DNA of 47,223 nt, from positions 1 through 47,223 of the forward strand of contig JBMQEM010000176.1 in assembly GCA_049363815.1 (NCBI GenBank). Direction: 5' to 3'. Positions 7,838-16,556 of this stretch are shown here, piece by piece; positions within the stretch are counted from its first letter, which is position 1; each line of letters opens with the position of its first letter. The notes beneath the pieces were generated by a model, which was not told where the DNA came from, did no database searches, and saw only the letters and a list, made by a program, of their open reading frames with translations. The position numbers and the translations under genes are program-made. This DNA is from JADKIH01 sp049363815 (GTDB taxonomy: Bacteria > Bacteroidota > Bacteroidia > AKYH767-A > 2013-40CM-41-45).

Positions 7838-10800
7838 TTAGAATCTAACGTTTAATGTTACACCATAAGTTCTTTCAGTCGGAAGCTGAGCTCCTTCAAG
7901 TCCCTGAACGTTACTTGTTGATACTGCTGACTCAGGATCGATGTTCGGAACATTTTTGTGAAGAATAGCAAGATTTCTTCCTACCAAAGAAAGTGATACT
8001 CCCTGAATAGAAGATTTCAGGAATAACTTTTTAGGTAGAGAATAAGTCAATGATAATTCACGGAACTTAATGAATGAAGCATCATAAACATCAGCTGCAG
8101 TGATCACATAACCTCCGTCAAGGAAGAAGTGGTCAATAGCTGCGATAGAAGTAGTGTTTGGAGTACCATCTGAAACAGGATTTCCAAGATCATCTACACC
8201 TGTTTGAACAACACCTTCAAGTATCAGACCATTCTCACGGATACCACCTTCAGCTGTTTCTTTTAATGTACCTGAGTATTTACCCCACATGTTTGTCATT
8301 GAGAATAGTTTTCCACCATCCTGGAAATCGATCAATCCAAATAGACGGAATCCTTTGTATTCAAACCATGTGCTAACTCCGCCGGTAAAGTTCGGAAGTA
8401 CTGATCCAAGTGGCTGTACCTTTGCAGTTCTTGCATAAGCACCACCATCAATAATGTGATTTCCGTTTGCATCATAAGCATAATCATAACCTACGATCTG
8501 TCCGAATGCCATTCCCGGACGTGCCTGGAAAGTTGCAGAGAACGGAGCATTCTGGATCTGTAAACTTTGTGTTTCCACACCATTTTCATCAGTGAATAAT
8601 TTCTCCACCATGTTAGTATTCTTAGCGTAGTTAACTCCTACACCCCATACAAAACCAGATTTCGATTTGATCACCTGACCATCTATTTGCAACTCTATAC
8701 CTTTGTTGCTGATCTCAGCAGCATTGTAGAATTTCGATGTGTAACCTGTCGAAAGAGACTGTTGTACTGCAAAGATTACGTCTTTTGAAGTTGTATTATA
8801 ATAAGTGAAATCTAAATTGATTCTTCCTTCCAGGAATATCATCTGAGTTCCGATCTCAATTGAATTTGTTTTCTCAGGCTTCAGGTCTGCATTGTTCGCA
8901 CGGTTTGGAATGATTGCTGTTGCAAATCCGGCAAAGTTACTGGAGATGACCGGACGTGTTTCAGTTGATGCATAAGCAACCGGATCGATCGCAGTGTTCG
9001 CCCATCCTAATCTTAGTTTACCAAGACTTAACCATTTAGCTTTGATGAATTCAGAATAAAGGAAACTTGCTGTTGCTGATGGATAGAAATAAGAGTTATT
9101 TCCTGCCGGTAGAGTAGAGCTCCAGTCATTTCTTCCTGTAAGATCAAGATATAGGAATGATTTGTAAGCAAAAGAAGCACTTGCATAAATTGAATTTCTG
9201 CGAAGTCTTGTTTTATCAGGTGTTGAAAGAAGGTTACCAACTGAGTTTGTCAGATTGTAGTATTCCGGAACATTTAGTCCGCCTTGTGTCTGAATAAAAT
9301 TGTTCTCGGTTTTTCTGTCTTGTCTGTTTGCACCGACAAACGCTGTCAGGTTAAGTGATGAACTAAGATCAGTTTTGTAATTCAACTTCATTTCATAATT
9401 GTTCTCATTGAAGAAGATGTTCTGCTCTTGGTATTCTGATGTATTCACACCACCTTTTGCAACGCGCTCCTGACGATTATCATTGTAATAATCAGTTTTG
9501 ATTGCACCTGATAGAGATAATTTCGGAGTGAATTCATAATTCAATGCGGCAGCACCATAAACACGGTTACGCTGATCTGTCTCATAATTCTCATATGCTA
9601 CCCAATAAGGATTATCCCAGTAGAGTGGAGTAAGGTCCGTTTCAGAATTCATATTCCATGTACGCTGACTTCCATCAGGGTTAGTGTAATCTTTCAATTG
9701 ATCCATGTCCAATTGACGCTCCCACCATTGTGTGAAGTTTGACGTAAGGTTGTTGTAACCTGTTTGCGGACGACCTTTACCATTTGCACCAACATAATTT
9801 ACACTCAATGAACTGCTGATCTTTGAAGTGAATTTATTTGAGCCGTTAAAGCTGAATACGTTTCTGTTTAATGATGAATTCGGAACTGTTCCTTTCTGAT
9901 TGAAGTTGGTATAAGACAACCTGTATTTCGTTGTTTCACTTCCACCATCAATAGAAACATTGTTATTTGTTGTAACACCTGTTTCGAAGAAATCTTTTAC
10001 GTTATCTGGGTGTGCAACCCAAGGTGTCAGTTTACCATAGTTCGGCATACTTGGATAATAGCTATCCCACTGACGAACCATTTGTCCTTCCATTTTCGGA
10101 CCCCAGCTACCATCGTATTCGAAATTAGCACGAAGCTGAGTAGGGTCAAGGTCGGAAACAATGAAGTCGGGACTTGCGCCACCACCATAAATGTCTTGAT
10201 ATTCAGGAAGTACTGCTACTTTACTGAAAGTGATACCTGAAGACAATGAAACACCGATTGGATTCTTTCCACCTGAAACACGAGCTGAACCTTTTTTAGT
10301 TGTAATCAGGATTACACCATTTGCACCCTGTGAACCATAAAGGGCAGTTGCAGAAGCTCCTTTAAGAAAGTTGATATCTGCAATGTCATCAGGATTGATA
10401 TCCTGTGCTGCATTACCATAATCATAACCTAAAGCTCCACGAGCCTGGTCAAGTGTTGTAAAGTTACCATTGTTGACAGGAACTCCATCCACGATGAAAA
10501 GTGGTTGATTCTCATAAGAAATAGAACGAACCCCACGCAGAAGGATTCTGGATGAACCACCAATATTTGAAGAACCTGAAATAGTTACCCCGGCAACACG
10601 ACCCTGAAGAGAGTTGATGAAGTTTCCTTCTTTAGCGACAGAAATGTCGTCACCCTTCACTTGTTGAGTTGCATAGCCTAAGGACTTTTGCTCTCTTGAT
10701 ACTCCAAGAGCGGTTACTACCACTTGATTCAACTGTTGAATGTTGGGTTCAAGTGTTACGTTGACAACATCTGAGGCGGTAAGATCAAATGTTTTGGTAA

Positions 10801-11038
10801 TAAAGCCAATTCCGGAGATTTGAATTTGCTTTGCATCGGCGGGAACTCCGACTTTGAAATTTCCATCCAGATCAGTTGTTGTTCCGACTGTTGTCCCGAC
10901 GACCAGTACGGTCACACCTGGGATACCAAGATTATCTTGCGAGGAGATAACCTTTCCGGTGATTTGTCTTTCTTGCGCGTGGACTTGCAGACTAAAGAAT
11001 GCAAGCATTAGCGCGAATAGCGTAAGTGCTTTTCTCAT
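7838..11038 (-). CDS. SusC/RagA-family TonB-dependent outer-membrane transporter
   Basis: This 1066-residue protein imports a ligand across the outer membrane using TonB energy. A signal peptide ends at HAQ (about residue 22). The carboxypeptidase-regulatory-like domain is at about 24-100 (ITGKVISSQDNLGIPGVTV and TDLDGNFKV). The plug contains QNQPLFIVDGVPV-type sequence (here YENQPLFIVDGVPVNNG) and GASATALYGSQGANGVILITTKKG near 230-250. The rest is a long beta-barrel ending in aromatic TYGVTLNVRF, as expected for barrel insertion. It heads a two-gene unit with the SusD-like partner. The length is typical of the family and no frameshift is seen. Confidence 0.95.
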   Translation of the reverse strand: MRKALTLFALMLAFFSLQVHAQERQITGKVISSQDNLGIPGVTVLVVGTTVGTTTDLDGNFKVGVPADAKQIQISGIGFITKTFDLTASDVVNVTLEPNIQQLNQVVVTALGVSREQKSLGYATQQVKGDDISVAKEGNFINSLQGRVAGVTISGSSNIGGSSRILLRGVRSISYENQPLFIVDGVPVNNGNFTTLDQARGALGYDYGNAAQDINPDDIADINFLKGASATALYGSQGANGVILITTKKGSARVSGGKNPIGVSLSSGITFSKVAVLPEYQDIYGGGASPDFIVSDLDPTQLRANFEYDGSWGPKMEGQMVRQWDSYYPSMPNYGKLTPWVAHPDNVKDFFETGVTTNNNVSIDGGSETTKYRLSYTNFNQKGTVPNSSLNRNVFSFNGSNKFTSKISSSLSVNYVGANGKGRPQTGYNNLTSNFTQWWERQLDMDQLKDYTNPDGSQRTWNMNSETDLTPLYWDNPYWVAYENYETDQRNRVYGAAALNYEFTPKLSLSGAIKTDYYNDNRQERVAKGGVNTSEYQEQNIFFNENNYEMKLNYKTDLSSSLNLTAFVGANRQDRKTENNFIQTQGGLNVPEYYNLTNSVGNLLSTPDKTRLRRNSIYASASFAYKSFLYLDLTGRNDWSSTLPAGNNSYFYPSATASFLYSEFIKAKWLSLGKLRLGWANTAIDPVAYASTETRPVISSNFAGFATAIIPNRANNADLKPEKTNSIEIGTQMIFLEGRINLDFTYYNTTSKDVIFAVQQSLSTGYTSKFYNAAEISNKGIELQIDGQVIKSKSGFVWGVGVNYAKNTNMVEKLFTDENGVETQSLQIQNAPFSATFQARPGMAFGQIVGYDYAYDANGNHIIDGGAYARTAKVQPLGSVLPNFTGGVSTWFEYKGFRLFGLIDFQDGGKLFSMTNMWGKYSGTLKETAEGGIRENGLILEGVVQTGVDDLGNPVSDGTPNTTSIAAIDHFFLDGGYVITAADVYDASFIKFRELSLTYSLPKKLFLKSSIQGVSLSLVGRNLAILHKNVPNIDPESAVSTSNVQGLEGAQLPTERTYGVTLNVRF

Positions 11039-11106
11039 AGAGGTTAGATTTGGTTAAACGAATTCCTTAAATTTTGTCTAATTTAAAGAAATCCTCATCA
11101 GATTAA

Positions 11107-11137
11107 CAAAATTTAACCTAATTTCTTTATTAACAAT
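11107..11137 (-). promoter_or_regulatory. Candidate promoter of the SusC-SusD unit
   Basis: On the minus strand ATTG (11134-11137) lies 19 bases before AAATTTTG (11107-11114). This is one mismatch in each box from the Bacteroidota consensus TTTG-N19-21-TAnnTTTG. It would give an mRNA leader of about 60-65 nt. The region is AT-rich and such matches can arise by chance. Confidence 0.35.
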
Positions 11138-11392
11138 TTTATAATGTTCTGATATTAAATTTATTCATCTGGCATTTGTTGATGATTTTTTTCATAAAAA
11201 AGGTTCACTTGGTTGCTTTTTTAGGCTTCTTACAGATTAAAATGTAAGGATTTTAAAATATTTGAAACATTTAACCGACAATTGAGATAAACAGGTCAAA
11301 AGAGTGTAGTTGTTAAATTTAATTAAACTTCGATTTTATTTCCTTGACTGCAAGCCTAATGAACATATACTGGTTCAAAACTATCCTGAATA

Positions 11393-11425
11393 CTTGACTA
11401 GTGTTGCAATCCCCGCTTAAATTTG
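11393..11425 (+). promoter_or_regulatory. Promoter of the small barrel-protein gene
   Basis: TAAATTTG at 11418-11425 matches the Bacteroidota -7 box TAnnTTTG exactly. CTTG at 11393-11396, 21 bases upstream, is one base off the -33 box. The leader would be about 35 nt, A-rich and without a Shine-Dalgarno sequence. Confidence 0.65.
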
Positions 11426-11464
11426 CCCTCAATATTTACCAATTAAACCAAAAAACACAGAAAA

Positions 11465-12178
11465 ATGAAAAAAGTGATTATTTCTGCAGCGTTAGTTTGC
11501 CTTGCCGGCTTTACTTATGCTCAAAAACCAGCTGCCGGTGATGTTACCGGTGAGGTTCAATTAAACTTTCAAACAGGTGGAGGTTTCATTAATGTCCTTT
11601 CTCCTGATTTTAAAGCTCGTTATTTCCTACAAGACGACATGGCTCTTCGCCTGAACCTTGGAGTGAATACAAACAGTTCTTCAAGTGACTACTCAGAGAA
11701 CGGAACAGACACTGCTGAGATCGGAACATTAGAAAGAAGCAGCTCTCTATTCAAAATCGGAGTTGGTATCGAAAAACATTTCGCAGGAACTGAGCGTCTA
11801 TCACCGTATGTAGGTGCTAACATCATGTTCGCTACTGGTTCTAACAGCCAGACAGAAACAAATGTTGCTTACGATCCAACGTTCAACGATTATGTTTATT
11901 CTCAGGGAACAACTACTGAATATGATGGTCCTTCTTCAACTACATTTGGTATCGGAATCCTTGCAGGTGCTGATTACTACTTTGTAAATCACGTGTACAT
12001 TGGAATCGAAGCAGGTCTTGGATTCTCTACTACAAGTGAAGGTGATGTTACTATTACTTCAACTCAGGCTTTCCCTGGACAACCTACTACAACTTCAACT
12101 TTTATCTCTCCGGGAGGAAGCAGTTCTGGTATCGGTCACAGTGTGAACAGTGGTCTTCGTTTAGGATTTGTATTCTAA
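11465..12178 (+). CDS. Small outer-membrane beta-barrel protein
   Basis: The 237-residue product has a signal peptide ending at TYAQ (about residue 20). The following sequence alternates hydrophobic and polar residues in strands separated by Ser/Thr/Gly-rich loops: DMALRLNLGVNTN, SLFKIGVGIEKHF, LSPYVGANIMFAT, TTFGIGILAGADYYF, HVYIGIEAGLGFST. It ends with GLRLGFVF, a terminal aromatic residue as in outer-membrane barrels. The pattern resembles the OmpA-barrel/Ail-like fold of eight strands. No peptidoglycan-binding OmpA domain is present, so it is barrel only. The function is unknown; a structural or adhesion role is possible. A good promoter precedes it and a strong terminator follows, so it is monocistronic and may be well expressed. 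Confidence 0.8.
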   Translation: MKKVIISAALVCLAGFTYAQKPAAGDVTGEVQLNFQTGGGFINVLSPDFKARYFLQDDMALRLNLGVNTNSSSSDYSENGTDTAEIGTLERSSSLFKIGVGIEKHFAGTERLSPYVGANIMFATGSNSQTETNVAYDPTFNDYVYSQGTTTEYDGPSSTTFGIGILAGADYYFVNHVYIGIEAGLGFSTTSEGDVTITSTQAFPGQPTTTSTFISPGGSSSGIGHSVNSGLRLGFVF

Positions 12179-12194
12179 TCGATCACACATCATT

Positions 12195-12230
12195 AAAAAG
12201 CGGGTTGGTACTTGTACCAACCCGCTTTTT
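12195..12230. terminator. Bidirectional rho-independent terminator
   Basis: A perfect 16-bp stem (arms 12195-12210 and 12215-12230) encloses the loop CTTG. It is GC-rich in the middle, has an A-run on the left arm and runs on into further T residues (12226-12234). It lies between the convergent barrel-protein gene and smpB and can serve both. Confidence 0.9.
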
Positions 12231-12249
12231 TTTTCGCTAATCGCTAAGT

Positions 12250-12705
12250 TTATCGTGTTACTCTTGCAATCTCCCGCTGCTGATCCTTTTTCTTAATGTC
12301 TTCCCGCTTGTCAAAGGTTTTCTTTCCACGCGCCAATGCAATCTCCAATTTAGCAAGACCTCTCTCATTGAAAAAAAGCTGTATAGGAATGATTGTAACA
12401 CCTTTTTCCTTGAGCTTTGACTGGATCTTTACCAATTCCGATTTATTGAGCAGAAGCTTTCGTAAGCGCTTTGGCTCATGGTTATTATAGGAGCCTTGTT
12501 TGTATTCCGATATGTGCATGTTTTTTACCCAAAGATCTCCATTGGCTAATATGCAAAATGAATCACTCAAGGTAGCTTTACCTTCCCTGATAGCTTTTAC
12601 TTCAGTGCCTGTCAGCATAATACCTGCTGTAAACGAAACTAAAAAACTATACTCAAACGAGGCTTTCTTATTTTTTATGCTGATCTGCTCCCTGGCCATA
12701 TTCAT
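12250..12705 (-). CDS. smpB: SsrA-binding protein SmpB
   Basis: This 151-residue RNA-binding protein delivers tmRNA to stalled ribosomes for trans-translation. Family signatures are visible: KNKKASFEYSF near the start, GIMLTGTEVKAIREGKATLSDSF (shown here across about 29-51), FVKNMHI-type sequence (WVKNMHISEY), HEPKRLRKLLLNK, and GLAKLEIALARGKKTFDKR followed by the basic C-terminal tail KKKDQQREIAR, which mimics the missing tRNA stem in the decoding centre. The first ATG (MNMAREQ) is used here; a second ATG two codons later is equally possible. It lies 30 nt downstream of the metal transporter and may be transcribed with it. The tmRNA gene is not in this window. Confidence 0.96.
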   Translation of the reverse strand: MNMAREQISIKNKKASFEYSFLVSFTAGIMLTGTEVKAIREGKATLSDSFCILANGDLWVKNMHISEYKQGSYNNHEPKRLRKLLLNKSELVKIQSKLKEKGVTIIPIQLFFNERGLAKLEIALARGKKTFDKREDIKKKDQQREIARVTR

Positions 12706-12735
12706 TTGTAAAAGTACGAAATGATTTAGGTTCTT

Positions 12736-14613
12736 CTAATTTCTTACGATCAATAACGGTATTCCGATCTTGTGACGAACGGAATCAACCGTGGTCCCAA
12801 AGATGAAATCCTTGAACCCCTTATGTCCGTGAGCACCCATTACCAGCAGATCAGCTTTGAACTCTTTTACCAATGCAGGAATTGCCTTTTTCGGATTGCC
12901 ATAACCAAGTTTGATCGTTGTCTTATAACCATCTTCATTCAACTCGTCAGAATAACGATTCAGATTTTTTACATCTGTCATAAATTCATAATCACGGATC
13001 TCATTTTTCATGAATAAAGCACCAGCCGATTCAATGACGTGAATAAGCAGATAATCAGCATCTTTTCCACCTTGAGCTAAAGCATTACTTATATTCAAAT
13101 GGTCGCTTGATGAGAAGTCAACTGCAATGGCAATTCGCCTGTATGGCTTGATCTTTTCCGGTTTGACTGAACGTATCCGGGCATGTACTGGAATGATATC
13201 TTCTTTTTCTTTTTGTCTGAAAAGTGGTCTGAAGGTGATGTACAATAGCAACATAGCCGCTGCTAGTACTAATGGAATTACCAAAAAAGTAATGATCATT
13301 GGATTCTCAGAGGTAGTCAGCCAGTCGTTGATCTGTTCAAATACCAGTTTTACATTCAGGCTGACAATTATTCCGGCAACCAGCCAGGATAGAACTCTTA
13401 CGTACATTGGGATAACAAATTCTTTCATTTTCGTTTTGTCACTAACGAAGTGAATGAGGGGTATGACAGCAAAACCAAGTTGCATACTTAAGATCACCTG
13501 TGAAAGGATCAGCAGTTTCCCCGTTGCAGCTTCACCAAAATAGTAGATCGCTATCAACGCCGGAATGATCGCCAGAGATCTTGTGAGTAAGCGGCGGATC
13601 CACGGTGCAATTCTTAATTTTAAATATCCTTCCATTACGATCTGTCCGGCTAAAGTCCCGGTAATGGTTGAACTTTGTCCTGCTGCGATCAAGGCAATGG
13701 CAAATAACTTCGGAGCGAGTTCGGAACCAAGCAGTGGAGCAAGAAAGTTATGTGCATCCTGGATCTCGGATACTTCGTACATTCCATTCTTGAAAAATGC
13801 AGATGCTGCTAAAATGAGAATTGCCGCATTGACAAAAAAGGCCAGGTTTAGAGCTATCACGGAATCGAAAATATTATACCTGATCGCCTTTCTGATATCA
13901 ATGGAATTTCTTTTGAATTTTCTTGTCTGAACCAGGGAAGAGTGCAGGTACAAATTGTGAGGCATTACAGTTGCACCAATTATACCTATTGCAATATACA
14001 ATGCTGTGCTATCCGGAAGTGATGGAATGAAGCCGGTACTGATTTCTGCTAATGATGGTTTAGCCAGAATCATCTCTGCTAAAAATGCCATCCCGATTAT
14101 GGAAACCAAGCCAAGTATAAATGCCTCCATTCTTCTGATCCCGTAATTGATCAGGAATAAAAGGAGGAAGGTGTCAAGTACCGTTATTAAAACTCCCCAC
14201 ATCAATGGAATGTCAAAAAGAAGCTGTAGTCCGATTGCCATACCAAGAACTTCTGCCAGATCACACGATGCGATTGCAATTTCTGCTAAAATGTATAAGG
14301 CAAAGTTGACAGGACGGGAATAAGTTTCCCTTGATGCTTGCGCAAGATCTCTTCCTCTGACAATTCCAAGTCGCGCACTCAGACTCTGTAAAAGAATTGC
14401 CATTAGATTCGACATCAGTAATACCCAGATCAATGCATAGCCGAATTTACTTCCACCTGCAATATCGGTTGCCCAGTTTCCAGGGTCCATATAACCTACA
14501 CTGACCAAATAGGCCGGACCAAGGAAAGCAAAGAGTTTTCTGAACCTGCCGGTCTTTTGAGTGGTATCTACACTTTCATGTACTTCAGAAAGTGAATTAT
14601 CATTGAATGCCAT
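12736..14613 (-). CDS. mntH: Nramp-type Mn/Fe transporter fused to a universal stress protein domain
   Basis: Residues 1 to about 455 form an Nramp transporter that imports Mn(II) or Fe(II) with protons across the inner membrane. The metal-binding signature DPGN in helix 1 is present (GYMDPGNWATD), as is the helix-6 motif MPHN (GATVMPHNLYLHSS). About eleven hydrophobic helices can be counted. Residues from about 485 to 625 are a UspA-type domain starting KPYRRIAIAVDFS and ending with the nucleotide-binding pattern G-X2-G-X9-G-T at 593-607, so ATP binding is likely. The 625-residue length exceeds plain MntH (about 410-440) because of this fusion. It follows mntR by 18 nt in the same orientation, which supports manganese as the main substrate. 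Confidence 0.93.
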   Translation of the reverse strand: MAFNDNSLSEVHESVDTTQKTGRFRKLFAFLGPAYLVSVGYMDPGNWATDIAGGSKFGYALIWVLLMSNLMAILLQSLSARLGIVRGRDLAQASRETYSRPVNFALYILAEIAIASCDLAEVLGMAIGLQLLFDIPLMWGVLITVLDTFLLLFLINYGIRRMEAFILGLVSIIGMAFLAEMILAKPSLAEISTGFIPSLPDSTALYIAIGIIGATVMPHNLYLHSSLVQTRKFKRNSIDIRKAIRYNIFDSVIALNLAFFVNAAILILAASAFFKNGMYEVSEIQDAHNFLAPLLGSELAPKLFAIALIAAGQSSTITGTLAGQIVMEGYLKLRIAPWIRRLLTRSLAIIPALIAIYYFGEAATGKLLILSQVILSMQLGFAVIPLIHFVSDKTKMKEFVIPMYVRVLSWLVAGIIVSLNVKLVFEQINDWLTTSENPMIITFLVIPLVLAAAMLLLYITFRPLFRQKEKEDIIPVHARIRSVKPEKIKPYRRIAIAVDFSSSDHLNISNALAQGGKDADYLLIHVIESAGALFMKNEIRDYEFMTDVKNLNRYSDELNEDGYKTTIKLGYGNPKKAIPALVKEFKADLLVMGAHGHKGFKDFIFGTTVDSVRHKIGIPLLIVRN

Positions 14614-14631
14614 TTTAGATCGCTTAATTGT

Positions 14632-15294
14632 TTAAACTAAATTTACCATAATACTTTTTGCAGCATCATGACTGATGTGAATTGACTTCCGGCTTCCTTC
14701 AATGGATATATCCATCGATTTATCAAATGAAATCACTTCGATTATATTTAATTTCTTTCCTATTTTGACTCCGATCTTTTGAAGGTATTGCAAAAAATCC
14801 GGACGGTGATCGGATACACCGATAACTACAGCCTCTTTATTTGGATCTACCACTGCCAGTGGGACTGTTTTCAAATCAGGGAAAACTCCATTCTCATCCG
14901 GAATAGGATCACCATGTGGATCGGTCTTGGGTTTATCCAGAAAATCATACAACTTCTGAACTAAGATGTCAGATTGTATATGCTCCATTTGCTCAGCCAC
15001 CTCATGAACTTCATCCCAATTGAAACCTAATTTTTCATACAGGAAAAGTTCCCACAGGCGATGCTTCCTGACTACGTTGATCGCTTTCTTTTTTCCGGCT
15101 GCGGTCAGACTAACTCCATAGTATTTTAGGTAATTCACCATTTTTTTTGCAGATAGTTTCTGTAACATATCTGAAACAGTTGCCGGTGTTGTCGACAACC
15201 TTTCTGCAATTGAATTGGTACTTATTTTACTTTTCTCATCCTCCTGAAGCTGAAATATTGCCTTCAGGTAATTTTCTTCTGTATAAGTCAGCAT
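14632..15294 (-). CDS. mntR: DtxR/MntR-family metal-dependent repressor
   Basis: This 220-residue regulator senses Mn(II) or Fe(II) and represses uptake genes when metal is plentiful. The N-terminal winged helix-turn-helix is at about 1-65 (TEENYLKAIFQLQ and STTPATVSDMLQKL). The dimerisation and metal-binding domain contains HRLWELFLYEKLGF, EVAEQMEHIQSDILVQKLYDFL and DPHGDPIP, in which the conserved Glu and His ligands are present. Residues from about 145 on form an FeoA/SH3-like domain, as in longer DtxR members. It is the first gene before the Nramp transporter. A DtxR-like palindrome overlapping its own promoter (15305-15320) suggests autoregulation together with mntH. Confidence 0.93.
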   Translation of the reverse strand: MLTYTEENYLKAIFQLQEDEKSKISTNSIAERLSTTPATVSDMLQKLSAKKMVNYLKYYGVSLTAAGKKKAINVVRKHRLWELFLYEKLGFNWDEVHEVAEQMEHIQSDILVQKLYDFLDKPKTDPHGDPIPDENGVFPDLKTVPLAVVDPNKEAVVIGVSDHRPDFLQYLQKIGVKIGKKLNIIEVISFDKSMDISIEGSRKSIHISHDAAKSIMVNLV

Positions 15295-15304
15295 GAAATT
15301 AAAA

Positions 15305-15341
15305 TTTAGGCAAATCTAAATATTTATTTTGAACCGGCAAA
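15305..15341 (-). promoter_or_regulatory. mntR-mntH promoter with an overlapping DtxR/MntR-like operator
   Basis: On the minus strand TTTG (15338-15341), a 19-base spacer and TAGATTTG (15311-15318) match the full Bacteroidota promoter consensus. The -7 box lies inside the palindrome TTTAGATTTGCCTAAA (15305-15320), whose TTTAG/CTAAA arms resemble DtxR/MntR-family boxes. Repressor binding here would block the polymerase. The leader to the mntR ATG (15294) is only about 10 nt. Confidence 0.75.
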
Positions 15342-15478
15342 TTATACCCGGAAATGGAGGAGTGCTCAGGTAAAATGGTTCTAATGGCTTCAGCCCTTTA
15401 ACTTGCTGAAATCTGACGTTCAATAAGATAAGTTTGCGAACCGGGAATAACCAATCGATTGCACTCACTAAAAATCTG

Positions 15479-15486
15479 TACTTTCG
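15479..15486 (+). promoter_or_regulatory. Candidate -7 box of pyrD
   Basis: TACTTTCG differs at one base from TAnnTTTG and ends five bases before the chosen pyrD ATG. A possible -33 element ATTG lies 17 bases upstream. If used, the transcript would begin at or very near the start codon. Confidence 0.4.
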
Positions 15487-15491
15487 CCGCA

Positions 15492-16547
15492 ATGAGTTTT
15501 TATACATCCATCATCCGCCCAATTCTTTTCCGTTTCGCTCCGGAACGGGTTCATCACTTCACTTTTTCTTTTTTAAGAATTGCTTTTAAACTTCCATTTG
15601 TAAAATCGCTTGTCAACGCAACTTATAATTCAGATTCGAAAATCCTTTCTAAAAAACTGATGGGAATTGAATTTCCAAATCCGGTCGGTCTGGCAGCCGG
15701 TTTCGATAAAGATGCAAAGTTGTATTCAGAACTTGCAGCGCTCGGTTTTGGTTTCATAGAAGTGGGAACGATCACTCCTCAACCACAACCCGGAAATGAA
15801 AAACCACGGCTTTTCAGATTACCGGAAGATTCTGCCATCATTAACCGAATGGGATTTAATAATGAAGGTGTGACCCAGATGCTGATCAATCTGAAGAAGA
15901 ATCATGACGGGGTTATTATAGGCGGAAACATTGGTAAGAATAAAAGTACTTCCAATGAGGATGCCGTTAAAGATTATATGATCTGCTTCGAAACGTTGTT
16001 TGATGTAGTAGATTATTTTGTCGTGAATGTTTCATCGCCGAATACTCCCGGATTGCGTTCGCTTCAGGAAAAGGAACCGTTATTGAAGATCCTGACTTCA
16101 TTACAGATCATGAATGATGAACTTGCTCTTGAACGTTCAAAAAAGCGAAAGCCGGTTTTATTAAAGATCGCACCTGATCTTACCAACGATCAGTTGGATG
16201 AGATCATTGAAGTATTGCATACTTCAAAACTTGACGGCGTAATAGCGACTAACACTACGATATCAAGGGAAAATCTGGTTACAGATGTCAATGAAATTAC
16301 ACGAATTGGTGCTGGAGGTTTAAGCGGAAAGCCTCTTACCAAACGCAGTACAGATGTGATCCGGTATTTAGCGGAAAGATCTGATAAGAAATTTATTATC
16401 ATTGGAGTAGGCGGTATCCATTCTGAAAAAGATGCTTTGGAAAAACTGAATGCCGGAGCAGACCTGATCCAACTTTATACAGGATTCATTTATGAAGGAC
16501 CGGCATTGATTCAAAGAATAAAAAGAAAACTGAAATCCGGAAAATAG
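15492..16547 (+). CDS. pyrD: Dihydroorotate dehydrogenase (quinone), class 2
   Basis: This membrane-associated flavoenzyme oxidises dihydroorotate to orotate in pyrimidine synthesis and passes electrons to quinone. The class 2 N-terminal helical extension (IIRPILFRFAPERVHH) is present. FMN-site motifs are GLAAGFDKD (66-74) and NRMGFNNEG (118-126). The catalytic serine is Ser182 in NVSSPNTPGLRS. GVGGIHSEKDALEKLNAGADLIQLYTGF near the end binds the FMN phosphate (residues about 305-330). I placed the start at 15492 (351 residues), because the in-frame ATG at 15459 adds 11 residues that lie upstream of the likely promoter box. It ends 9 nt from the converging phoU. Confidence 0.94.
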   Translation: MSFYTSIIRPILFRFAPERVHHFTFSFLRIAFKLPFVKSLVNATYNSDSKILSKKLMGIEFPNPVGLAAGFDKDAKLYSELAALGFGFIEVGTITPQPQPGNEKPRLFRLPEDSAIINRMGFNNEGVTQMLINLKKNHDGVIIGGNIGKNKSTSNEDAVKDYMICFETLFDVVDYFVVNVSSPNTPGLRSLQEKEPLLKILTSLQIMNDELALERSKKRKPVLLKIAPDLTNDQLDEIIEVLHTSKLDGVIATNTTISRENLVTDVNEITRIGAGGLSGKPLTKRSTDVIRYLAERSDKKFIIIGVGGIHSEKDALEKLNAGADLIQLYTGFIYEGPALIQRIKRKLKSGK

Positions 16548-16556
16548 ATCATCGGA

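Larger units (their letters stand above)
11039..11464. other. Divergent intergenic region between SusC-type and barrel-protein genes
   Basis: This 426-base AT-rich gap has the 5' ends of both neighbours. It contains a candidate promoter for each direction (11107-11137 minus, 11393-11425 plus). I found no ORF with coding character, no riboswitch-like fold and no strong hairpin in it. Confidence 0.6.

Noticed and set aside
15316..15507. 63-codon minus-strand ORF upstream of mntR
   Set aside because: It overlaps the start of pyrD and the mntR promoter/operator and has no protein-like pattern.
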